Of a stretch of DNA of 64,000 nucleotides, positions 41,230-49,753 are shown one piece after another (position 1 is the first letter of the stretch; the number at the start of each line of letters is the position of its first letter). This stretch comes from an uncultured Fibrobacter sp. (GTDB lineage Bacteria > Fibrobacterota > Fibrobacteria > Fibrobacterales > Fibrobacteraceae): positions 1 to 64,000 of the forward strand of contig CAMKMX010000008.1 of the NCBI GenBank assembly GCA_946414025.1. Direction: 5' to 3'. A model generated the notes under the pieces. That model made no database searches. It was not told the DNA's origin and saw only the letters and a program-made list of their open reading frames with translations. Both the position numbers and the translations under genes were made by a program.

Positions 41230-41644
41230 ATTGCCTTTCCTTTCCATCAAAGATGGTTTGCGAGTGGCAATCTTGCGTGATAAGCCGTTGAACGAGTAAA
41301 ACCTTCGGGAATACAAAAAAGGCATGGTGTCGCTCGGCTCATTGTCTGGAGGCTCTGGTAAACCCGCTATCGATAAGCACGACGATTTATTCGGCAAAAA
41401 GCCAAATCTAATCGTGGGTATACACCCAACGACCCACACCCGATCGGTGTGAGTGTTCGTCTTATTCCCCGATAGCCGGGAGCATATCCCGAGAAAATTT
41501 ACCAGATTTTCCAGACCGGGAACAAGAGTACTACTCTAATTCTATGTCATCTGAAATATATATAGTTTTGAAGGAAAAAGTATATCAAATTTCTTTAAAT
41601 GACCTTGAAGCACTTTTTTTTGTAAAAAAGGCCTCTTTCTTCCC

Positions 41645-41757
41645 GCTGAGGCGGGCGGGTGGGGTAAGCGGGGCGTTGCGGGGCGGCGTTTGAGCCCCGC
41701 AGAGGGGGTGTGCGGGAGACACGGTACGAGGCTCCCGCCAGGGGGAGCCTTCCCCCT
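41645..41757 (-). repeat. GC-rich palindromic intergenic repeat
   Basis: Minus strand AGGGGGAAGGCTCCCCCTGGCGGGAGCC...CACCCCCTCTGCGGGGCTC. Confidence 0.65.
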
Positions 41758-41843
41758 CTTTTTGTAAAAAACGCAGGTAAATAAATTTTTTCGGCACATT
41801 TTGGGGTGTATCTCCGTCTATATAGGTAGGAGGTTTTATAACC

Positions 41844-42965
41844 ATGAAGAAGAAAAGTGATATCGTCGCCAACGTACCCGAATTCCCGCTAATTGACGAA
41901 AAACTGTTAAAAACGCGGATTTACACGATCCGCGGGGTCAAAGTGATGCTCGACTCCGACTTGGCGGAGATTTACGGGTATTCGACCAAGGCTTTCAATC
42001 AGCAGGTCAAAAACAACATCGAGAAATTCGCCGAGGATTTCCGGTTTCAGCTGAATAAAGACGAATTGGCTGAAGTATCAAGGTCAAAAAATTTGACCTT
42101 GGAGCAGGAGAAAAGCCCCAAAATGAGCGAATTTGGGCAAATTGATGTTTTGCGGTCAAAAAATTTGACCGCAAACTTGAGCTCGAAAAGCAGAAGTTTT
42201 CCTTACGCATTTACCGAACAGGGCATTTATATGCTTATGACGGTGCTTAAAGGTGAACAGGCTACAGCACAAAGCATTGCCCTTATCCGTCTTTTCAAGC
42301 AGATGAAGGACTATCTCGTCATCGAGAACCAACAGTTGCTCGGCAATTCGGGCATTGCGGAATTTGCTGTGCAGACGGTTCAAAACACTCGCGACATCGC
42401 AACGATTTCTGCCGGTGTACGCGAACTCTCCGGAGAAGTCCACAATATAGATGAACGCCTTGGAAAAGTCGGTTTGGACATTCAGAAGGTCATGGAGAAC
42501 TTCATCGACCCAACAACTTACAAACACTTTCTAATTCTTGATGGACAAAAATTGGAATCTGATGTCGCATTCACCAAAATATACGGGATGGCGAAAAATT
42601 CCATCATAATCATAGACAACTACGTGGGCGTAAAGACGCTGGACTTGCTAAGGGGTGTCGCCCCAAATGTCCAGGTGGCAATTTACAGCGAGCCTTGGGG
42701 CGATGAGGGAATAACGCCTGCGATAAAGGCAGACTTCGAAAAAGCTAGACCCGATGTATCCTTGAAAATCGACCGCCCGAACCGCAAATTCCACGACCGC
42801 TATGTATTCTTGGATTACGGCACCCGCAGCGAGAAACTATTCCATTGCGGAGCATCTTCAAAAGACGGAGGCAAGAAGATTACAACCATCATGCAAATCG
42901 AATGCCCAGAGATGTACCACCCGATAGTAGATAAATTGAAGAAACCGTCAGCGACGGGGTTTTAG
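41844..42965 (+). CDS. ORF6N domain protein with C-terminal PLD-like/HDR domain
   Basis: TRIYTIRGVKVMLDSDLAEIYGYSTKAFNQQVKNN, PYAFTEQGIYML; C-term NRKFHDRYVFLDYGT. Confidence 0.88.
   Translation: MKKKSDIVANVPEFPLIDEKLLKTRIYTIRGVKVMLDSDLAEIYGYSTKAFNQQVKNNIEKFAEDFRFQLNKDELAEVSRSKNLTLEQEKSPKMSEFGQIDVLRSKNLTANLSSKSRSFPYAFTEQGIYMLMTVLKGEQATAQSIALIRLFKQMKDYLVIENQQLLGNSGIAEFAVQTVQNTRDIATISAGVRELSGEVHNIDERLGKVGLDIQKVMENFIDPTTYKHFLILDGQKLESDVAFTKIYGMAKNSIIIIDNYVGVKTLDLLRGVAPNVQVAIYSEPWGDEGITPAIKADFEKARPDVSLKIDRPNRKFHDRYVFLDYGTRSEKLFHCGASSKDGGKKITTIMQIECPEMYHPIVDKLKKPSATGF
42079..42175. repeat. Twin perfect inverted repeats inside ORF6N gene
   Basis: CAAGGTCAAA-AAA-TTTGACCTTG and TTTGCGGTCAAA-AAA-TTTGACCGCAAA, 72 bp apart. 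Confidence 0.95.
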
Positions 42966-42972
42966 AGTCGGC

Positions 42973-44301
42973 CTAGCAGCTTACCGACAGGGACTGTACG
43001 GCCAAGGCTGGCACCTTGGTGCTGGAAAAGTCGTCGTAGTAGGCGTTTCCGCAGGCCACCACTTCTTGGATGATGTCGAAATAGTTCCCGCTCAGGGTCA
43101 CGCTATCTACGGGGTGGACAATCTGGCCGTTTTCGCACCAGAAACCGTGGGCGCCAATGCTCAGTTCCCCGCTCACAGAATTGCAGCCGGAATTTCCTTC
43201 CAGCCGGACCACCAGCAGGCAGCTGGGGAAAAGTTTCAGCAGTTCTTCCGTAGATTTTTCGCCACAGGGAACATACATGTTGTAGAAGGACGTGGACATC
43301 TTTGTGCCCAAGTCGCGGACGCCGTTTCCGGTGGACTTGCAGCCCGCCTTGGCGGCGGTTTCCAGGTTGTAGAGGCCCTGGCCAAAGACGCCCCCGTCGA
43401 TGACCTTCACCAGCTGGGTGGGCACCCCTTCGGAATCGTAGGGGAAATGATGGCTGAACAGGTCTCCGGAACCCACGCTCCACAAGGAAAGGCAATCCGA
43501 CGCAATCTTCGAGCCTTCCTTGCCCGAAAGCCTGGAAAGGCCTTTCTGCATGGAATCCGCCAGGTAGGGCTGACTGTACATCCGCATGAACCGACCGGAT
43601 ATGCGCTCCGACAGGACCACGGGAATCTTGCCGCCCTCGATCTTCTTTGCGCCGAACAGTTCCGTAGAGTATCCCGCCGCACGGGTGGCGATTCCATCTA
43701 CGTCGATTTCGTTCCAGTTGCGGGTGGACTTGGTAAAACTGCCCAACTTCTTGACGCCGTCACGACATGCAACCGCCCCTACCCCGACAGAAACGGAATT
43801 GGAGCGGGTCCTGTAGAAAACGCCCTTGCTGTTTGCCACGTAGTCTTCGCTGTTGGAAAGGTCCGCCCCTAAGTAAGGGATGTTCTCGATTTCCTTGGAC
43901 CTGGCGAAGGTTGCCTTTTCCAAATCGATGCAGACGTCCTTCATTTCGGACAGGCCGATTTTTTCCAGGGCCGGATTGTAGTCCTCGTCTGGCTGCGGCA
44001 AGACACCCGGTCCAGGCAAGTCCACGTTGATTTCATCGGTCCATTGGGTATGGCAAAGGGCATCTTTCAGGGTCTGCTCCAGGGCGTCTGCCGTAAGGCG
44101 CTCCGTATGGGCGTAACCCGGACGGCCATTCTTGATGACTCGGATTCCCACACCTACGGAGTCGGAAATTTCCGTATTCTGGACCTGCCCCTGGAAAAGG
44201 GAAAGGCCTTCGGAATGGGACCTGGAGGCAAGCACGTCGAACTGTTCCGCCTGGCCCTTGGCCTTGTCGCTGATGTAAGAAATGGCATCTTCGAGAGTCA
44301 T
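42973..44301 (-). CDS. pmbA: TldD/PmbA family metallopeptidase subunit
   Basis: SHSEGLSLFQGQVQNTEISDSVGVGIRVIKNGRPGYAHTERL; GELSIGAHGFWCENG. Confidence 0.88.
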   Translation of the reverse strand: MTLEDAISYISDKAKGQAEQFDVLASRSHSEGLSLFQGQVQNTEISDSVGVGIRVIKNGRPGYAHTERLTADALEQTLKDALCHTQWTDEINVDLPGPGVLPQPDEDYNPALEKIGLSEMKDVCIDLEKATFARSKEIENIPYLGADLSNSEDYVANSKGVFYRTRSNSVSVGVGAVACRDGVKKLGSFTKSTRNWNEIDVDGIATRAAGYSTELFGAKKIEGGKIPVVLSERISGRFMRMYSQPYLADSMQKGLSRLSGKEGSKIASDCLSLWSVGSGDLFSHHFPYDSEGVPTQLVKVIDGGVFGQGLYNLETAAKAGCKSTGNGVRDLGTKMSTSFYNMYVPCGEKSTEELLKLFPSCLLVVRLEGNSGCNSVSGELSIGAHGFWCENGQIVHPVDSVTLSGNYFDIIQEVVACGNAYYDDFSSTKVPALAVQSLSVSC

Positions 44302-44310
44302 AGTTTTGGA

Positions 44311-44345
44311 AGTTACTAGTTAATAGTTATTAGATGATAGTTCGC
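44311..44345. repeat. Heptanucleotide array, 5 units (AGTTANT-like)
   Basis: agttact agttaat agttatt agatgat agttcgc. Confidence 0.8.
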
Positions 44346-44346
44346 C

Positions 44347-44583
44347 CTACGGATTAGAAGCTTTCCTTGCCAGCATTTTCCAGTAGGCGGCAGGGCTCCC
44401 GGTCACCGACTCCAAAGAAGAAGCCAGTTCTGCCGTAATGGGCGCCTCCCCCGCAATCAATTTTTCCAGCAGCTCTTCCGAAATGCCAAGCCGGCGGGCA
44501 AATTCCGCCTTGTCCATCTTGAGCCATTCCATGCCCTCGATAATCGCCTGCCCCGGAGTGGGAACGCCATGTCTTGAGCCCAT
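44347..44583 (-). CDS. HigA-like XRE-family HTH protein without an adjacent toxin
   Basis: PGQAIIEGMEWLKMDKAEFARRLGISEELLEKLIAGEAPITAELASSLESVTG. Confidence 0.8.
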   Translation of the reverse strand: MGSRHGVPTPGQAIIEGMEWLKMDKAEFARRLGISEELLEKLIAGEAPITAELASSLESVTGSPAAYWKMLARKASNP

Positions 44584-44649
44584 ATTCTCTTAGCCTCAGA
44601 AATCTTTTCTAGAAATCAATATAAAAAATGGCGTGACCAGAAATAAACG

Positions 44650-45921
44650 TCAAGAACAAATCCGGCGGAGTCCTTCCGCAAAAACGGACGGTTCCTGCAG
44701 CAGGCTAATCACAATCCAGCCGTCTTCGTCAAAATCGAAGAAGAATCCCGGCTGCACCAGCACGTGCTTTTCCTTGAGCAGGCGGAGCGTCTGTTCTTCG
44801 TCGTCGCCACCCAGGCGGATAACCGCATACCAGCCGCCAAGAATTTCAGGGCAATATTTGGAGGGGAACTTTTCCCGCAAGGCCGCAAGATTTTGCCGCA
44901 GGCGTTCGCTGATTTGAGCCCCGTAGGCGACAGACTGTTTCAGCATGGGGGCCGCCAACGCCTGTGCCGGTGCAGAAACGCTCAGGTAGGCATCCGCCAC
45001 ATATTCCAGAGTTTCGTGGATAATTTCCCGCATGGCTTCGGGAGCATAGACCGCCATCCAGCCCAGCTTCACCTGGGGGCTCCCGCAAATCTTGCTGAGG
45101 CCGTTCAGCCAGACGATGGGACAGCGGGGGCCACAACCATCGTCACCCTGGAGCATCGCAGATGCGATAGGGTCCATGGATTCTGGCCTGGATTCTTCGT
45201 CGCAATGCTCCTCAGGATGACAAGAAACATACTCCCACGACCGGCGCACATTTTCAGAAAAACGATAGTCCCCGAAAACTTCGTCCACCACCAGGACCAG
45301 ATTCCGCTCTTCGCAAAAGCGGACCACCTCTTTCCATTCGGGCAAACTGACGGAATGCCCCGTGGGGTTGTGGGGGCAGACCAGCAGCAAGATTTTCGCA
45401 TTGGCCGGAGCGCTCAAAAGGCTGTCGGTATCCAGCACAAAACGGAAATCGCCGCACCGTTCCTTTCCCGCTTTTTCCCGTCTCAACTTCAAGAAATACG
45501 GATAGCACTCCAGGTTTTCCAGCTCCGCCAGCGTGTCCAGCAAGGGGTAGCCCGGGACCGGCGTCAGTATAGCGTCGCCGGGATTGCAGAAGGCCTTGAA
45601 CAGTATGGAGTAGGCTTCGCTGGTGCTTGCCGTCAAAAGGATCTGCTCAGGCGTAAAATTCCCGCCACGGCTGCGGTAATACTCCGACACCGCCTCTCGG
45701 GCCCTGAACGTTCCCGCCGGATTCACGTCCCACAGGTTGAACTCCTGTTTCACGGCATCTACCGCAGGCGTCACGTCAAAAGGGAGTCCCACACGCAAGG
45801 GACTGCTTACCGTCATGTCGATAAAGGCCAGGCCACCTGTGGCAGCATCTTTCTGAACTTCGGACTTCGCACGCTCCAGTTCCGCAAAGAAGGGCGTGGG
45901 GGTCAGGTCCTTCTGTTTCAT
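44650..45921 (-). CDS. PLP-dependent class I/II aminotransferase
   Basis: LLVCPHNPTGHSVS, VVDEVFGDYRF, WLNGLSKICGSPQVKLGW. Confidence 0.88.
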   Translation of the reverse strand: MKQKDLTPTPFFAELERAKSEVQKDAATGGLAFIDMTVSSPLRVGLPFDVTPAVDAVKQEFNLWDVNPAGTFRAREAVSEYYRSRGGNFTPEQILLTASTSEAYSILFKAFCNPGDAILTPVPGYPLLDTLAELENLECYPYFLKLRREKAGKERCGDFRFVLDTDSLLSAPANAKILLLVCPHNPTGHSVSLPEWKEVVRFCEERNLVLVVDEVFGDYRFSENVRRSWEYVSCHPEEHCDEESRPESMDPIASAMLQGDDGCGPRCPIVWLNGLSKICGSPQVKLGWMAVYAPEAMREIIHETLEYVADAYLSVSAPAQALAAPMLKQSVAYGAQISERLRQNLAALREKFPSKYCPEILGGWYAVIRLGGDDEEQTLRLLKEKHVLVQPGFFFDFDEDGWIVISLLQEPSVFAEGLRRICS

Positions 45922-46265
45922 TTTTGACGGCTCTTGATAAGGCCCGCCACAAAGACGGCGATGATGATACCTGCAGGCAGGCACACGGCGATGGTCAAGA
46001 GCATCAGCTTCTGGAAAGGCGACAGGCCCTTGATCTTTTTGCGGAAGCCGTTCAACTTGGCACGGACGCCTTCGCTGCGGACACCCTTTTCGGAGAGCTT
46101 TTTCATGCCCTCGTCCTTGAGCTTTTCGGTGGAACGGACCACGGACTGAACCCGCTCCGATTTCCAGAGCTTGTTCACCGATTCCTTGGAATCGTCCACG
46201 AACTTTTCAAGGCGTTCCCGCTTGATCTTGAAGGGCCGAGCCACGTCGGACAGAGCTTTCCACAT
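45918..46265 (-). CDS. Small membrane protein, unknown
   Basis: C-terminal TM; 4-bp overlap with aminotransferase. Confidence 0.5.
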   Translation of the reverse strand: MWKALSDVARPFKIKRERLEKFVDDSKESVNKLWKSERVQSVVRSTEKLKDEGMKKLSEKGVRSEGVRAKLNGFRKKIKGLSPFQKLMLLTIAVCLPAGIIIAVFVAGLIKSRQK

Positions 46266-46271
46266 AACAGC

Positions 46272-47843
46272 CTACTTGTACAAAAGGTTCACGCCGCTGA
46301 ACAGGGCCCGCATGTTGGCCTTCAGGGTATCGCTGGAGACGCCTCGGCCCTCTTCTTCCTTGCCGTTAGCGCGCAAGAGAATCCGGCTCAAGCCGCGACC
46401 CGCCCACAGCTTGTCCTTTTCGGGAACCACCACCTGGCGGTACTTCACCAGTTCCACCGGCATGTTGATTTCACGCATCAAGATAAGCCCGGCCTCGATG
46501 GGGCCTTCGGCGGTCACGGACCGGCGAATGGCCTCGCCATCCTTCTTGAAATGGAATATAAAGCGGTTCTCGTCGGGAATCACTTCCACGTTGTTGAACA
46601 CCAGGCGGGCGTTCACGTTCACGCGCTCTTCGCGGAACACGTCCAGCACCCGCTCGGCGCTGAGTTCCCCTTCCTTTTCGCTCAGTTCCTTGAGCACGGG
46701 CTGCAGTTCCGCCGCCTCGGCCAGGGAGAGCCTGTAGCCGAACTTGGTGATAATCTCGTAAACCGCGGTACGGCCGCTCTGGCTGGTAAAGGAAATGGAA
46801 TCGTTCTGGTGGCGACCGATGATGGAGTAGTCGATGGGGCGGTAGGCGCCCTTCTTCATGTCCTTGGTCTTGGAGGCACCATCCTGGTGGATACCGCTAC
46901 GGTGCACAATGGCCTCGGCACCGATCAGCGGGGCACGGCTGTAAATGCTCACGCCGGACCACTGGGAAATCAGGATAGCCGTCTCGTAAATGCGTTCCAG
47001 GTGCAGGCCGGTATTCACGCCGGAGTTGTGGAGCGCCACGGCCACCTCGTAGAAATTGGTGTTGCCGCAGCGTTCGCCCAGGCCGTTCAGGGCCACTTCC
47101 AGCTGGGTGGCCCCCACAAAGAAGCTTTCCACCGTAGCGGCCGTAGCCATGCCCAAGTCGTTGTGGCAATGGACCGAGATGGCAATGTCCTTGGGCAAGG
47201 CTTCATAAACCTGCTTAATCTGGTTCACGTACAAGAAGGGCCTATACCGCTCCACCGTATTGGGCAGGTTTATGGTGGTGGCTCCCGCCTCCACCACGGC
47301 CTTCAGCACATCAATCACAAAATCCATGTTGTCCAGGCAGTCCCCAAAGTGTTCGGCGCTGAACTCCACGTCGCCCTTGTCCCCTACCAGGGACTTGGCC
47401 AGTTTCACGCACTTGACGGCCTTTTCCTTCACCTGTTCCGGAGTCAGGTGCAGCACATGTTCCATGGAGAGCTTGCTGGTAGCGAGGAAGGTGTGGATAC
47501 GGGGGTGTGGGGCATACTGTACCGCCTCCCAGCAGCGCTGGATATCGCTTTCCACGCAGCGGGCAAGACCAGAGACCACCACCTTCTGGGCAACCTCATC
47601 CCCTTCTTCCGCCATCTTGGCGGTGAGCTGGGCAAGTTCCTTGCAAGACTCAAAATCCATCTCACTAGAGGCGGGGAACCCCACCTCGGCGCCGTGCACG
47701 CCCAGTTTCAAAAGTTGCAGGTACACGTCCTTTTTCTGGGCGTTGTTCCAGGGCTTGGGCAGCGCCTGGTTGCCGTCACGCAGCGTGACATCATAAAAGA
47801 ACGGTTGTCTCTTCGCCATTTCGGCAGCATTCATTTCACTCAT
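46272..47843 (-). CDS. leuA: 2-isopropylmalate synthase-like protein with regulatory domain
   Basis: YDVTLRDGNQALPKPW, SVHCHNDLGMATA, C-terminal allosteric-like domain; GGAG before ATG. Confidence 0.78.
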   Translation of the reverse strand: MSEMNAAEMAKRQPFFYDVTLRDGNQALPKPWNNAQKKDVYLQLLKLGVHGAEVGFPASSEMDFESCKELAQLTAKMAEEGDEVAQKVVVSGLARCVESDIQRCWEAVQYAPHPRIHTFLATSKLSMEHVLHLTPEQVKEKAVKCVKLAKSLVGDKGDVEFSAEHFGDCLDNMDFVIDVLKAVVEAGATTINLPNTVERYRPFLYVNQIKQVYEALPKDIAISVHCHNDLGMATAATVESFFVGATQLEVALNGLGERCGNTNFYEVAVALHNSGVNTGLHLERIYETAILISQWSGVSIYSRAPLIGAEAIVHRSGIHQDGASKTKDMKKGAYRPIDYSIIGRHQNDSISFTSQSGRTAVYEIITKFGYRLSLAEAAELQPVLKELSEKEGELSAERVLDVFREERVNVNARLVFNNVEVIPDENRFIFHFKKDGEAIRRSVTAEGPIEAGLILMREINMPVELVKYRQVVVPEKDKLWAGRGLSRILLRANGKEEEGRGVSSDTLKANMRALFSGVNLLYK

Positions 47844-48104
47844 CTTATCTCCTCGCCCACGCAACATGGCCGCAAGATTCATTTTTCGGTTTCAAAGATA
47901 GAAATTGACCCCAAAAAGGAAAACCCGCTGCCATATTGGAGCGGGCTCATTTAGGTTAATTCTGTTCAAAATCCTTGAAAACGGCCTAAAACCTCGCTCC
48001 ACAAGCAAGTCGCAATAGAAGTAGCAGGTTCAAGGTCTTTTTCATATTGGGTAATATACAAAAAAACAGATCGTTGGGCAAGTGGTTTTACGGCTATTTA
48101 CCAA

Positions 48105-49628
48105 CTATCGAGTCACTCGCACCTTTGTCAGTTGGTTGCCCTGCTTGACCAGATAGACGCCAGACCTGCGGAACTTGGCAAAGAGGATCTCCTCGAGAGA
48201 CGCTCCTGCGGCAACGCTTACGCGTCCCAGGTTACGGCCCTGCATATCGAAGACCTGCAATTCCATACCAAACTGCGAAATGCGAATATTCCCGATAGCT
48301 TCAGGCTCCTGGTTATCTTCAGAGCCGTTGCTTGTCGGAGTGATGCTGCCAGAAGATGCAGGAACGGAGGCGCTGCTGGTAGGCGGGGTGTTCTGGGAAT
48401 TTCCGTCCACAGCAAACTTGATATTGTCCACATTTACGTAGCCATCATTAAAGAGCACACGCAACGTGTGTACGCCGCTCGGAATAGAAGTCGAGGTTGT
48501 ACCACCGAAGGCTTTGTAATGCAAATCATTCCATGACGTATCAGTCAGGACAGAAACCGATCCAACCGTCACACCATCAACAAGCAGGGAGATTTGGCTT
48601 TTACGTTCTTGATCGTCAGCCCTTGCCGCAAGAACTTCAAAGTTGTAAATTCCAGTATTGGCAACATCCACGGTCCACTCCAAATAGGCGTTCGGCTTTA
48701 CTTCGCCAACTACATCGCCATAGATAGTGACTTCGTCTCCGCCGTTGGTTTCAAAGCTTTCCATTTGAATTGTGCCAGGAAGATTTGCCGTTGCTTGCTT
48801 ATTTGAGGCAGAACTTGTGGGGGTAGAAGCGGAGCTTGTGGGGTTCGTGGAGGTGCTGGACTTAGGAGTTCCGCTATTGTCAACATACACCTTGGCGTAG
48901 TTGAAATCAAATTTTCCCGTCGCATTAGGCCCATCATTATTACCGGCTTCACCCAAAATCTTTGCCTCATACATTTTTCCAAGTTGCAAACCCTTGCTGG
49001 CCCACGCATCAAAATGAGCCGTAATGTCAATTGTTCCACAGTTTCTTTGATTCACACGGATGCTGAAAAATTGATCAAAATCCTTATCATCACCATCAAT
49101 GGAAAACGCCCTACGATGATTCTTGTAAACATCGTATTCCGCTCCGTCAATAGTCATACGACCAATTTTTTGTTCACCAACCCAATCGCCTGGGCGATAC
49201 TGGCTTCCCCATGAATCAACAATATACCATTCAATCAATGGGTCACGAGTCCAGCCGTATATTCCAATGTATGAATAGTTGATATTGCTTGTTCCTGAAA
49301 TCTTTACACTGAAATCAGCGTACAAATGCCCCAACTGATCATAAGTTTGCGTACAATCGTAGGACATCCCCGAACGACACAAATAGTCCTTGTTTCCATT
49401 GAATTCACAATACATCGATCCGTCGGAATAGAATGTAGCCGACTGGTCGCCCTGTTCACCCCAAAGCTCGTATCCAACATTTCCAATGGTACCCGTTTTA
49501 TTGACGGTTTCCTTCACGCTGGTTCCCGAATGGGTGGCATTACAGAAATCCTGCGCCAGAGCTTGTGAGGTGAAAAGACCAAGGGATAGCAGCACAGCTG
49601 CCCCAACCGAAAAATATCCCTTCTTCAT
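48105..49628 (-). CDS. GH11 endo-1,4-beta-xylanase with CBM6-like module and C-terminal secretion/anchoring-like domain
   Basis: YIGIYGWTRDPLIEWYIVDSWGSQYRPG, FSIRVNQRNCGTIDITAHFDAWASKGLQLG; Ser/Thr linkers. Confidence 0.88.
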   Translation of the reverse strand: MKKGYFSVGAAVLLSLGLFTSQALAQDFCNATHSGTSVKETVNKTGTIGNVGYELWGEQGDQSATFYSDGSMYCEFNGNKDYLCRSGMSYDCTQTYDQLGHLYADFSVKISGTSNINYSYIGIYGWTRDPLIEWYIVDSWGSQYRPGDWVGEQKIGRMTIDGAEYDVYKNHRRAFSIDGDDKDFDQFFSIRVNQRNCGTIDITAHFDAWASKGLQLGKMYEAKILGEAGNNDGPNATGKFDFNYAKVYVDNSGTPKSSTSTNPTSSASTPTSSASNKQATANLPGTIQMESFETNGGDEVTIYGDVVGEVKPNAYLEWTVDVANTGIYNFEVLAARADDQERKSQISLLVDGVTVGSVSVLTDTSWNDLHYKAFGGTTSTSIPSGVHTLRVLFNDGYVNVDNIKFAVDGNSQNTPPTSSASVPASSGSITPTSNGSEDNQEPEAIGNIRISQFGMELQVFDMQGRNLGRVSVAAGASLEEILFAKFRRSGVYLVKQGNQLTKVRVTR

Positions 49629-49753
49629 AATTGAACTCCTTTGTGAGAGCCAAATCCAATATAAAACTATACAAAAAGTTCCCGATTGTCACCGGGAACT
49701 TTGTATAAAAAGCGTAACCAAAAGCGATTTTCGCGCTTTTTTTTTGTAAAAAT

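Noticed and set aside
41230-41439. N-terminal extension of the 40696 ORF (MWVVGCIPTIRFG...)
   Set aside because: A clear signal peptide starts at 41229; the upstream frame is probably leader RNA sequence
45924-47954. 676-aa plus ORF antisense to the leuA-like gene
   Set aside because: Antisense artefact, no recognisable motifs
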